This document shows, piece by piece, positions 7,427 to 14,343 of a DNA stretch of 17,127 bases. The DNA is from SIG588 sp045599305 (lineage in GTDB: Bacteria > Bacillota > Clostridia > Oscillospirales > Acutalibacteraceae), in assembly GCA_045599305.1 (NCBI GenBank), contig JAZRVU010000104.1, forward strand, positions 1 to 17,127, in the 5' to 3' direction. The translations under genes and the position numbers were made by a program. The notes beneath the pieces are model-generated. The model saw only the letters and a list, made by a program, of their open reading frames with translations, was not told where the DNA came from and made no database searches. Numbering within the stretch: position 1 is the stretch's first letter; each line of letters starts with the position of its first letter.

Positions 7427-8422
7427 TTAGCCCTTGATGACCTTCATGATATCCTGGAAGTTCTGCTCATAATAACTGCAGACCGCCTTGGTGCCGCTCT
7501 CTTCGATGTTGCCGCCGGCGATACCGATGGTGGTGTAGCCCGCCAGACGCACCGAGCAGACGCCGGCGCCGCTGTCTTCAATGCCGACCACGCGGTTGCG
7601 GTTGCCGAACGCGGCACCCAGACCGACGATGGAGGTCTCGGCATAGAGCCACGGATGGGGCTTGGGGGACAGTTCGCCCAGCGTGCCCACGGAGCCCTTG
7701 CGCAGCGGGAAACCGGCCGAGATGATCGCATCGTAGAAATCAGTGGGCTCGCCCATGCCCAGCGTCTGGAAAGCGGACTTGATCTCCGGATAGGCCTTTT
7801 CATACAGGCCGGAGGTGACCAGACCGATCTTCACGCCCATGGAGCGTAGCTCGAGCAGGAAGTCCTTGACACCGACGGTGGGGGTAAAGGCACCCTCCTT
7901 GCCGCGGCCGGCCATGATCTCTTCCATCTCGCGATGGGTGTGCTCAAAGTAATATTCGCGGGCCTTTTCCAGCGAGGCACCGGGGCAGTACTTGTCGATG
8001 CAAAACTGCAGATGTTCGGACACGCTGTGGCCGGAAACGAAGGGCATATCCGCCTCTTCCAGTTCGAATTTCGGGTTGCCCAGCAGGCTGGCGATGCTCA
8101 TCTGGATGATCCAGATCCAGAATTCCTCACTGCGCACGGTGGTGCCGTCCAGATCCATCAGCACCGTCTCCACCGGACGCTCCAGATTGACCGGCAGCAC
8201 GGGGTAGTAGACGGGGAAAGCGATGGCGGATTTCACGCAGGCGAGCGATTTGTCGCCGAAGGAGACGAATTCCACCTTCTGGTCGCCGGTGGCCAGAATA
8301 TCCACGACACCGTTTTTACCCACGGTGAAACGGCCGTCTTCGGTCTGCTCCAGCACGTGGAAACCGCTGTCGGGCCCGATGTCTCCGAGATCGGGGATGT
8401 GAATGGTTTTGGTTACGTTCAT
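7427..8422 (-). CDS. HAD superfamily hydrolase (sugar-phosphatase/phosphoglucomutase-like) with N-terminal extension
   Basis: 331 residues. The C-terminal part is a complete HAD phosphatase/phosphomutase domain: motif I DLDGTT (nucleophile D90, D92), motif II VTSG (T203/S204), motif III KPHP (K254) and motif IV IEDSGAG (E282, D283). A helical cap lies between motifs I and II, as in beta-phosphoglucomutase-type enzymes. Residues 1-85 precede the HAD domain and match nothing I recognise; their alternation of short polar and hydrophobic stretches suggests a beta-rich module. The start at 8422 has GAAAGGAAAGAGG just upstream; an earlier in-frame Met at 8494 lies upstream of the promoter and is rejected. 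It leads an operon with the GH38 gene, so its substrate may be a phosphorylated sugar from that pathway (inference). Confidence 0.85.
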   Translation of the reverse strand: MNVTKTIHIPDLGDIGPDSGFHVLEQTEDGRFTVGKNGVVDILATGDQKVEFVSFGDKSLACVKSAIAFPVYYPVLPVNLERPVETVLMDLDGTTVRSEEFWIWIIQMSIASLLGNPKFELEEADMPFVSGHSVSEHLQFCIDKYCPGASLEKAREYYFEHTHREMEEIMAGRGKEGAFTPTVGVKDFLLELRSMGVKIGLVTSGLYEKAYPEIKSAFQTLGMGEPTDFYDAIISAGFPLRKGSVGTLGELSPKPHPWLYAETSIVGLGAAFGNRNRVVGIEDSGAGVCSVRLAGYTTIGIAGGNIEESGTKAVCSYYEQNFQDIMKVIKG

Positions 8423-8465
8423 GTTCCTCTTTCCTTTCTGAAATTCGCATAAATTTCTGCTTATA

Positions 8466-8494
8466 ATCATACCAAAAATCGCGTAAAAAGGCAA
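8466..8494 (-). promoter_or_regulatory. Sigma-A promoter of the HAD-GH38 operon
   Basis: Minus-strand TTGCCT (8489-8494), 17-base spacer, TATGAT (8466-8471, 5/6). Transcription would start near 8459, about 37 bases before the HAD start codon. The surrounding 60 bases are AT-rich in an otherwise GC-rich region. Confidence 0.6.
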
Positions 8495-8560
8495 CCCTTA
8501 TTTTAATAAAAAGAGAAAAATCTCCCAACTTTTTTCGGCGGGGGCTCTGCTATCCGTAGA

Positions 8561-8596
8561 CAAAACGGCCGTCCGTATGTATGTACGGACGGCCGT
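8561..8596 (-). terminator. Intrinsic terminator of tmcAL
   Basis: A perfect 13-bp inverted repeat (8565-8577 with 8584-8596, 6-base loop) starts 4 bases after the tmcAL stop codon. In the minus-strand reading it ends in TTTTG. Confidence 0.85.
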
Positions 8597-8600
8597 GATC

Positions 8601-9812
8601 TTATTCGGTTTTCACACAGCCGTCGGTATACTCCGTGCCGTGGGGCAGGGGAGTGGGCAGCGCGAGGTTGTACCATTCACTTGCGCGGCACTCGGTCTCC
8701 CACACCTCGCGGGCAAAGCCTTCGAAAGCGTTGGCCTGTGTGGCACGCACGAACAGCGGCAATGCCGCGGTTTTGCGGGCGGCGGAAAGAATGGCCGCGC
8801 CGCGCTCATTCATGCCCAGCACCCGCAGGTAGGGCGGTGTCTGCCGGCTCCACCCGGCGGGGATGCCCAGCATGGCGCTCCATATCACCCGCTGCAGACG
8901 GGTGAGCGGGTAGCGCCGTGTTTTCACCCGTGCCAGCAGGTCGGCAAGGTCGGTCGCTTCGCAGGCGGCGGCCTGCAGGCGGTTTTCCAGTCCCTCGCTC
9001 ACTCCGGCGATGCCCGCGAGCCGCTCGGGTGAGGCACAGCGCAGCTTCAGAAGGATCGCACGCGCCATCCGTTCGGGGTCGGCGGGGGCTCGACGGCCGG
9101 CCAGCGCCTCGTTGCACGATACCGCCGCACTGCGGGGCATATAGGCGGCGGCATTGGCAAAACGCCCTTCCCGTGCCAGCCGGCGCAGATAACTCGCCGG
9201 GGCGCTGGTGCCCACGGGGGCGGTATCGCCGTGGTCGGCACCGATACGCTTCACTGTAAAAGGACGGATGCCGGAGCCCAGTCGGCGCAGCGCTTTTATG
9301 TATTCGATCCCCAGCGTGTTGTTGGCGCCGTCCAGCAGGGCGGCCGCATGGCTGCCGCCCACATCCGCCAGCGCCTTCTGCTGTGCCTCGGCGGCGGGAC
9401 GCCCCTGCTCCATGTGATAGCGCACCAGCTGCAGATAGCGCGCATTCTCCATCTTTTCCGCCGCCTGTTCCAGCGCGGTGATATCTCCGCATTCGCTGCC
9501 GAAGCTGATCGTGTCCACACATCCCAGCGCGTGCAGCAGCGAGACCCCGCCGAAAGCAAACCCCTCGGCGGAGGTGAGCACCCACGGCACCGGCAGTTCC
9601 AGCACCAGATCCGCCCCGCCGGCCAGCGCGGCCGTCACCCGGTCACGTTTGGGGAAGGCGGCCGGCTCCCCTCGCTGCACGAACGCGCCGCTCATCACGG
9701 CGACTACCCCGGCGGGTTCGGTGCCGCCCAGTGCCTCGCGCGTGAGGGCGATGTGATCGGCGTGACCGTTGTGAAAAGGGTCATATTCCGCGATAATACC
9801 GACGATTTTCAT
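8601..9812 (-). CDS. tmcAL: tRNA(Met) cytidine acetate ligase (TmcAL/YlbM family)
   Basis: 403 residues, normal length. The N-terminal nucleotidyltransferase fold is marked by EYDPFHNGH (residues 9-17), with the HxGH signature at 14-17 that binds ATP. The highly conserved SGAFVQRGEPA follows, then the characteristic LPVPW and FGSECGD motifs. In Bacillus subtilis this family makes N4-acetylcytidine at the wobble base of elongator tRNA-Met, using free acetate and ATP through acetyl-AMP. The start at 9812 (MKIVGIIAEYDPF) is set by homology and a GAAAGGG site; the open frame extends upstream to 9914 without support. It is divergent from ackA across 155 bases. A strong hairpin terminator follows. 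The family call is secure; the exact activity is inferred. Confidence 0.92.
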   Translation of the reverse strand: MKIVGIIAEYDPFHNGHADHIALTREALGGTEPAGVVAVMSGAFVQRGEPAAFPKRDRVTAALAGGADLVLELPVPWVLTSAEGFAFGGVSLLHALGCVDTISFGSECGDITALEQAAEKMENARYLQLVRYHMEQGRPAAEAQQKALADVGGSHAAALLDGANNTLGIEYIKALRRLGSGIRPFTVKRIGADHGDTAPVGTSAPASYLRRLAREGRFANAAAYMPRSAAVSCNEALAGRRAPADPERMARAILLKLRCASPERLAGIAGVSEGLENRLQAAACEATDLADLLARVKTRRYPLTRLQRVIWSAMLGIPAGWSRQTPPYLRVLGMNERGAAILSAARKTAALPLFVRATQANAFEGFAREVWETECRASEWYNLALPTPLPHGTEYTDGCVKTE

Positions 9813-9852
9813 AAGAAACCGCCCTTTCCGGAAGATTTTGGCCAAAAAACAC

Positions 9853-9881
9853 TTGCAAAAACGGTGCAAAGGTATTATGAT
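9853..9881 (+). promoter_or_regulatory. Sigma-A promoter of ackA
   Basis: TTGCAA (9853-9858), 17-base spacer, TATGAT (9876-9881, 5/6). The start of transcription would be near 9888, giving a leader of about 80 bases. No clear promoter for tmcAL is visible on the opposite strand of the same gap. Confidence 0.65.
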
Positions 9882-9967
9882 ATTACCTGTATGTGTGCGC
9901 GTTGATCGGTACATTCAGTATACATCATCGCCCCGCGAAAATCAATAGTGGAAAGGATGCTATCCGT

Positions 9968-11179
9968 ATGAAGATCTTAGTTATCAACGCCGGCAGTTCG
10001 TCGCTGAAATATCAGCTGATCGATATGGCCGACGAGACCCTGGTCGTCAAAGGTATGTGCGACCGCATCGGCATCGAGGGCGGCAACTTCAAGTATCAGG
10101 TGCCGGGCAAGGACGCCTACAAGGTGGACGTGCCGCTGAAAAACCACGAGGAAGCCATCAAACTGGTCATCAAAACGCTGACCGATCCCGAGATCGGCGT
10201 AATCCGCTCCATGGACGAGATCGGCGCTGTGGGTCACCGTGTGCTGCACGGCGGCGAGAAGTTCTCCGGCTCGGTGCTGGTGGACGAAAAGGTGAAAGAG
10301 GCGATCCGCGAGTGCTTCGAGCTCGGGCCTCTGCACAACCCCGCCAACCTCATCGGCATCAACGCCTGCGAGGAGATCATGCAGGGCGTGCCGCAGGTCG
10401 CCGTGTTCGATACCGGCTTCCATCAGACCATGCCGGACTATGCCTATCTCTATCCGCTACCCTATGAATATTACGAGAAATACAAGATCCGCCGCTACGG
10501 CTTCCACGGTACCTCCCACCGCTACGTTTCCATGCGTGCGGCCGATGTGCTGGGCAAGCCCGCCGAGGAACTGAAGATCGTCACCTGCCATCTGGGCAAC
10601 GGCTCCTCCATCTGCGCGGTGAAGAACGGCAAGTGCTTTGACACCTCCATGGGCGTCACCCCGCTGGAGGGTCTCATGATGGGTACCCGCTGCGGCTCCA
10701 TAGACCCGGCCATCGTTCCCCTCATCATGAAGAAAGAGGGTCTGACCCCCGACGAGATGGACACCGTGCTGAACAAGAAGTCCGGTATCCTCGGCGTGTC
10801 GCAGAAGACCAGCGATAACCGCGATATCGAAGAGGGCGCCAAGGCCGGCGACCCCCGCTGCCGGCTCATCGAGAGCATGCTGGTGCACCAGATCACCCGT
10901 TACATCGGCGGCTATGCGGCCGTGATGGGCGGTGTGGACGCCGTCGTCTTCACCGGCGGTATCGGTGAGAACAACCCGCAGTACCGTGAGCGCATCGCCG
11001 AAAACCTGCGCTTTATGGGCGCCGAGATCGACAAGGCCCGCAACGCGAAATGTATGCGTGACGGCTGCTGCGAGACCGATCTCTCCACCCCCGATGCCAA
11101 GCTGCACATCCTGGTCATCCCCACCAACGAGGAACTGATGATCGCCCGCGACACCCGCGACATCGTCAACACCCTGTAA
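9968..11179 (+). CDS. ackA: Acetate kinase
   Basis: 403 residues. Catalyses acetyl phosphate + ADP to acetate + ATP in the cytosol, normally the last step of acetate fermentation with Pta; pta is not in this window. All landmarks are present: NAGSSSLK (N7), GHRVLHGG (R91), FDTGFHQT (D148), GFHGTSH (H180), HLGNGSS, DTSMGVTPLEG, R241, TGGIGEN and TNEEL near the C-terminus (E388). The start at 9968 is fixed by MKILVINAGS and a GGAAAGG site; the open frame extends upstream to 9893 but lies in the leader. Codon use is strongly biased to C-ending codons, suggesting high expression. It is monocistronic, with its own promoter and a strong terminator. Confidence 0.98.
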   Translation: MKILVINAGSSSLKYQLIDMADETLVVKGMCDRIGIEGGNFKYQVPGKDAYKVDVPLKNHEEAIKLVIKTLTDPEIGVIRSMDEIGAVGHRVLHGGEKFSGSVLVDEKVKEAIRECFELGPLHNPANLIGINACEEIMQGVPQVAVFDTGFHQTMPDYAYLYPLPYEYYEKYKIRRYGFHGTSHRYVSMRAADVLGKPAEELKIVTCHLGNGSSICAVKNGKCFDTSMGVTPLEGLMMGTRCGSIDPAIVPLIMKKEGLTPDEMDTVLNKKSGILGVSQKTSDNRDIEEGAKAGDPRCRLIESMLVHQITRYIGGYAAVMGGVDAVVFTGGIGENNPQYRERIAENLRFMGAEIDKARNAKCMRDGCCETDLSTPDAKLHILVIPTNEELMIARDTRDIVNTL

Positions 11180-11191
11180 TTTTCAAAAACG

Positions 11192-11233
11192 AAAGCCGGA
11201 GAGCGCACTGTGCGTTCTCCGGCTTTGCTTTTT
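11192..11233. terminator. Intrinsic terminator after ackA
   Basis: A 16-bp stem (11192-11207 with 11211-11226, one G-T pair, 3-base loop) is followed by GCTTTTT. An AAAAAC run on the left could let it also serve the convergent DUF378 gene. Confidence 0.9.
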
Positions 11234-11245
11234 CGGGAAGTCCGG

Positions 11246-11449
11246 TCAGGTGCCGGTCCCGTCATGTTTGCGGAACAGAAGCGAAATGCACCAGATGGCC
11301 GCCAGACCGACCAGCGTGTAGATGATCCGGCTGAGGATAGCATCCTGCCCGCCGAAGATCCATGCCACGAGGTCGAACTGAAACAGGCCGACCAGACCCC
11401 AGTTGAGCCCGCCGATGATGGCCAGGCACAGCGCGATCTTGTCCAGCAT
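11246..11449 (-). CDS. Small DUF378 family membrane protein
   Basis: 67 residues with two transmembrane helices (about 4-24 and 41-60) joined by a short loop. The helix-1 motif GGLNWGLVGLF is the hallmark of DUF378 (YuzA-like) proteins, whose function is unknown. The charged tail FRKHDGTGT would be cytoplasmic or exposed. The start at 11449 is chosen for an AAGGAGG site about 7 bases upstream; an in-frame extension to 11485 lacks one and adds a charged segment absent from the family. It converges on ackA and lies 98 bases downstream of the YhcH-family gene, so it may be read through from the lexA transcript. No separate promoter is clear. Confidence 0.85.
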   Translation of the reverse strand: MLDKIALCLAIIGGLNWGLVGLFQFDLVAWIFGGQDAILSRIIYTLVGLAAIWCISLLFRKHDGTGT

Positions 11450-11547
11450 AATAGCGCCCTCCTTTTCGATTCCGAATGCAGGCATCGCAAAGGTGGCCTG
11501 CGGGGTTAGTATGAGCAGGGCGCAGGGACGATATTCCGGTTATTTTT

Positions 11548-12009
11548 TTACATCGGCACTTTAATGACGATCTTGCGCACGGCGGCAGCCTGATGGCCGA
11601 CCTCCACGCCCGGTGCGTGCAACTCGCCGGGGAAGAGCACGGCGTACTGTCCCGCTTCCAGCACGGCGCGGGAGCAGCCGCACTTTTTGGGCAGTTCGGT
11701 GAACGCGCAGTCCTTGCCCTCGGTAAACGGCTGTGTCACCGCCAGCCCGCCCGAAAGCGGCACCCAGATGGACTCGGTACCGCTGAGGATATACTGGATA
11801 TCGGCATATTGGCGGTGAAATTCCATGCGCGCATTTTCATACTGCTTGGCGGTGTAACTGCTGACGGTCGCGTAGATGCCGTCATCCCCTTCATAACGGC
11901 CGTCGGCCGGTGCTTCGGCCGCCAGTTTCTGCAAAAAGCGAAAAGCCTCTTCCATGCGCGGCGCGGTGCCGGCATAGCGGGCGGCATTTTCCAACGTATC
12001 GACGATCAT
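11548..12009 (-). CDS. YhcH/YjgK/YiaL family protein (DUF386; sugar-binding cupin-like)
   Basis: 153 residues, full length. This jelly-roll family includes YhcH/NanQ of the sialic acid operon and EbgC, and is thought to act on sugars, possibly as anomerases, with a bound metal. Characteristic stretches are EFHRQYADIQ (residues 63-72), a GTESIWV strand and LFPGELHAPG (125-134); E63, H65 and H131 are the likely metal ligands. ATG at 12009 has AAGGAG (12018-12023) at 8 bases, and this ribosome site overlaps the lexA stop codon (12022-12024). Translation is therefore probably coupled to lexA. No sialic acid or mannose operon surrounds it. Substrate unknown. Confidence 0.9.
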   Translation of the reverse strand: MIVDTLENAARYAGTAPRMEEAFRFLQKLAAEAPADGRYEGDDGIYATVSSYTAKQYENARMEFHRQYADIQYILSGTESIWVPLSGGLAVTQPFTEGKDCAFTELPKKCGCSRAVLEAGQYAVLFPGELHAPGVEVGHQAAAVRKIVIKVPM

Positions 12010-12021
12010 AGGCTCAACTCC

Positions 12022-12618
12022 TTAAAAATATCGCACCAGTGAGATCACGCGCCCCAGAACGGCCACCTCGGGCACGATGATGGGGGCAAATTCCGGATTC
12101 TCCGGCTGCAGACGGAAATGCCCGTCCTCTTTGAAAAAGCGCTTGACGGTGGCCTCCTCACCGATGAGGGCGACCACGATATCCCCGTTTTCCGCCGTGG
12201 GGGTGCGCTGCACGATGACCACGTCGCCGTCCAGAATGCCGGCGTTGATCATACTGGTGCCGCACACCCGCAGAGCAAACAGGTCTTTCACATCCAGATG
12301 GCCGGTGTAGGGGACATAGTCCTCCACCTCTTCCACCGCCAGAATGGGCATGCCGGCGGTGACACGGCCGAGCAGCGGCACGCGGCCGGGCATCGGCTTG
12401 GCCGTCTGCGGGGCGTTCACGCGGATCGCGCGGTTAAGCCCGCTCTGGCGCGAAATGTAGCCGCCGTCCTCCAGCGTTTTCAGGTACGCGTGGACGGTGG
12501 ATGTGGATTTGATGCCGGCGGCGGTGCAGATCTCCCGCACCGTGGGGGGCAGGCCGCTTTCGGCACGCTCCTGCAAAAATGACAGGACAGCCTGTTGCTT
12601 TTTTGTCAGTTCAGCCAT
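12022..12618 (-). CDS. lexA: LexA repressor, SOS regulator
   Basis: 198 residues. N-terminal winged helix-turn-helix (about 1-65, with PTVREICTAAGIKSTSTVH as recognition region) and a C-terminal S24 self-cleavage domain. The scissile bond is A88-G89 (VTAGMP), the nucleophile is S122 (GTSM) and the general base is K159 (ATVKR). It represses DNA-damage genes until RecA filaments trigger self-cleavage. The start at 12618 (MAELTKKQQ) has AAAGGA about 10 bases upstream; the open frame extends to 12642 without support. Two LexA-box-like sites flank and overlap its promoter, indicating autoregulation. The YhcH-family gene follows 12 bases after the stop. Confidence 0.97.
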   Translation of the reverse strand: MAELTKKQQAVLSFLQERAESGLPPTVREICTAAGIKSTSTVHAYLKTLEDGGYISRQSGLNRAIRVNAPQTAKPMPGRVPLLGRVTAGMPILAVEEVEDYVPYTGHLDVKDLFALRVCGTSMINAGILDGDVVIVQRTPTAENGDIVVALIGEEATVKRFFKEDGHFRLQPENPEFAPIIVPEVAVLGRVISLVRYF

Positions 12619-12645
12619 GGAAAACCATCCTTTCCCGGTCAAAAT

Positions 12646-12659
12646 CGAACATTAGTTTT
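12646..12659. promoter_or_regulatory. LexA-box-like operator 1, just downstream of the lexA -10
   Basis: CGAAC-ATTA-GTTTT, against the Gram-positive LexA consensus CGAAC-N4-GTTCG. It covers the predicted transcription start of lexA (near 12657), where bound LexA would block RNA polymerase. Confidence 0.6.
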
Positions 12660-12663
12660 CTAT

Positions 12664-12692
12664 AGTATACCACATTGTTTTGAAAAAAGCAA
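12664..12692 (-). promoter_or_regulatory. lexA promoter
   Basis: Minus-strand TTGCTT (12687-12692), 17-base spacer, TATACT (12664-12669), with a TG one base before the -10 (extended -10). The -35 overlaps operator-like site 2. Confidence 0.65.
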
Positions 12693-12703
12693 ACATTTGT
12701 TTG
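12690..12703. promoter_or_regulatory. LexA-box-like operator 2, overlapping the lexA -35
   Basis: CAAAC-ATTT-GTTTG has perfect 5-base arms and the 4-base centre of a LexA box, with A for G at one position in each arm. Its placement on the lexA -35 supports an operator. It could also serve another regulator of the divergent GH28 gene. Confidence 0.45.
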
Positions 12704-12739
12704 GATTTTTTGAAAAAAATTTTTCTTTTGCAACTTTTA

Positions 12740-12767
12740 TTGACAAAAGGCGGTTTTCCTGTATAAT
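12740..12767 (+). promoter_or_regulatory. Consensus sigma-A promoter of the GH28 gene
   Basis: Perfect TTGACA (12740-12745) and perfect TATAAT (12762-12767) with a 16-base spacer. It is one of the strongest matches in the window. Confidence 0.85.
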
Positions 12768-12803
12768 AGAAAAGAATGTATTTTATTTTTGAGGTGCATG
12801 GAC

Positions 12804-14204
12804 ATGGATAACATCATCAATGTAAAAGATTTTATCGGCAATGTGCCGGCTGACACGCTGGTGACTGCGGCGGTGCAGCAGGCGATCGATGCCTGCGCGG
12901 CGGCCGGCGGCGGCTGTGTGACTTTCCCGGAGGGCGAATATGTGCTGGGTACGGTCTTCCTGCGCAGCCATGTGAAGGTGGAGATCACGCCCAAGGCCCG
13001 TGTTCTGGGGGCGCTGTCGCTGCTGGATTATGAGCCGGACGAGCCGCGTGACTGCCCGCTTTATCAGGATATTTCCCACAGTTTCTTCCACCTCTCCATG
13101 TTCGTGGGTGAGGAACTGGAGGATATCGAACTGTGCGGCGGCGGCACGGTGGATATGCGTTCCGTGTGGTGCGACGACGGTCACCGCGGCCCCAACGAGA
13201 ACCGCGGTGCCAAAAGCGTGGCGCTGCGCTGCTGCAACAATGTGGCCATCCATGATCTGACATTCCTCAATGCGACCGATCTGGCGGTCTATTTCGCCGG
13301 GTGCGAGCATGTGGAGATCTGCCGCCTGAATATGCGGGTACATATCGACGGCATCAGCCCCGATTGCTGCCGCGATGTGAAGATCCACGACTGTGACCTC
13401 ATCTGCGGGGACGACGGCATCGTGCCCAAGGCGTCCTACACGCTGGAAAAACTGGTCGCCTGCGAAGATCTGGACATCCGCGACTGCCGCGTGTCCAGCC
13501 GCTGCAATGCCGTGAAATTCGGCACAGAGACCAACGGCGATTTCCGCAATGTGCTGGTGGAGAATATCGAGATCTACAACACCCGTCTCTCCGGCATCGC
13601 GGTGGAGAGCGTGGACGGCGCCAATTTCCGAAACATCACCTTCCGCAATATCCGCATGAAGAACGTGTTTGCCCCCATCTTTGTCTGCATCGGCAACCGT
13701 ATGCGCGGCCCGGCGGGCATGGAGATCGGCTCCATCAACGGCGTCCTGTTCGAAAACATCACCGCCGAGGGCCCCTATGACGAATATGAGATGATCCCCC
13801 ACAGCTTCGTGGCTTTCAAAACCGATGATGTGGTGGTGAAGCCGTGGCACCTGATGGGCACGGCCACCCGTCCCGGCTCCACGTGGGATACGCTGGAGAA
13901 GGACGATAACTGGCAGACCACCTCGGCCATCAGCGGCATGGAAGGGCATCCGGTGGAAAACATTACCTTCCGCAATGTGTCGCTCACCATGCACGGCGGC
14001 GCCAAGACCACCGTGGATGCGGTGCCCGAGATCGCCAACAATTATCCCGAGATCATCCGCTACGGCACCAAGCTGCCGGCAAAGGGGCTGTATTTCCGCT
14101 TCGTGAACGGCCTCACGCTGGAAAACGTCCACGTGGATACGGTGCTGCCGGATGTGCGGCGCGATTTCGTGTTTGACGATGTGCAGGGACTGGAGCAGCG
14201 CTGA
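12804..14204 (+). CDS. GH28-family (polygalacturonase-like) right-handed beta-helix protein
   Basis: 466 residues. The N-terminus (INVKDFIG, then AVQQAIDACAAAGGGCVTFPEGEYVLGTV split by short loops) is the classic opening of GH28/pectate-lyase-like beta-helices, followed by many N/F-rich coils. Catalytic-type Asp residues are seen in IDGISPD (D182, D187) and GDDGI (D203, D204), matching the NTDG and DDC motifs of GH28. The usual GHG and RIK motifs are not found; SSRCNAVKFGTETNG (231-245) occupies that region. Polygalacturonase activity is therefore not assured, and another uronic-acid or glycoside substrate is possible. It has no signal peptide, so is probably cytoplasmic. The start at 12804 is preferred because GAGGTG (12791-12796) is 7 bases upstream; ATG 12798 is too close. 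Confidence 0.85.
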   Translation: MDNIINVKDFIGNVPADTLVTAAVQQAIDACAAAGGGCVTFPEGEYVLGTVFLRSHVKVEITPKARVLGALSLLDYEPDEPRDCPLYQDISHSFFHLSMFVGEELEDIELCGGGTVDMRSVWCDDGHRGPNENRGAKSVALRCCNNVAIHDLTFLNATDLAVYFAGCEHVEICRLNMRVHIDGISPDCCRDVKIHDCDLICGDDGIVPKASYTLEKLVACEDLDIRDCRVSSRCNAVKFGTETNGDFRNVLVENIEIYNTRLSGIAVESVDGANFRNITFRNIRMKNVFAPIFVCIGNRMRGPAGMEIGSINGVLFENITAEGPYDEYEMIPHSFVAFKTDDVVVKPWHLMGTATRPGSTWDTLEKDDNWQTTSAISGMEGHPVENITFRNVSLTMHGGAKTTVDAVPEIANNYPEIIRYGTKLPAKGLYFRFVNGLTLENVHVDTVLPDVRRDFVFDDVQGLEQR

Positions 14205-14242
14205 CCCCCCGCTCAACGGTGCCAACTTCATAAAAAACTGAT

Positions 14243-14280
14243 GCAGAACATCTGCCAAGCGGCAGATGTTCTGCTTTTTT
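14243..14280 (+). terminator. Intrinsic terminator of the GH28 gene
   Basis: A perfect 14-bp stem (14243-14256 with 14261-14274, 4-base loop) is followed by six T. Confidence 0.95.
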
Positions 14281-14282
14281 GT

Positions 14283-14312
14283 GTATAAGCGGTCGCCGTT
14301 CGGCCCACAATA
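14283..14312 (+). promoter_or_regulatory. Candidate forespore (sigma-F/sigma-G type) promoter of the spoIIQ-like gene
   Basis: GTATA (14283-14287) is followed after 15 bases by GCCCACAATA (14303-14312). This fits the sigma-F pattern GYATA / GGNNANANTR except for one base, and resembles the sigma-G -10 as well. No sigma-A promoter is apparent in the gap. It lies 31 bases before the start codon. Confidence 0.5.
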
Positions 14313-14343
14313 GAGGTACCTTTTGAATACGGAGGAAGAAAAT

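Noticed and set aside
12783..14258. 491-codon minus-strand open frame across the GH28 gene
   Set aside because: His/Ala/Gly-rich antisense shadow; the plus-strand frame has clear beta-helix homology, promoter and terminator.
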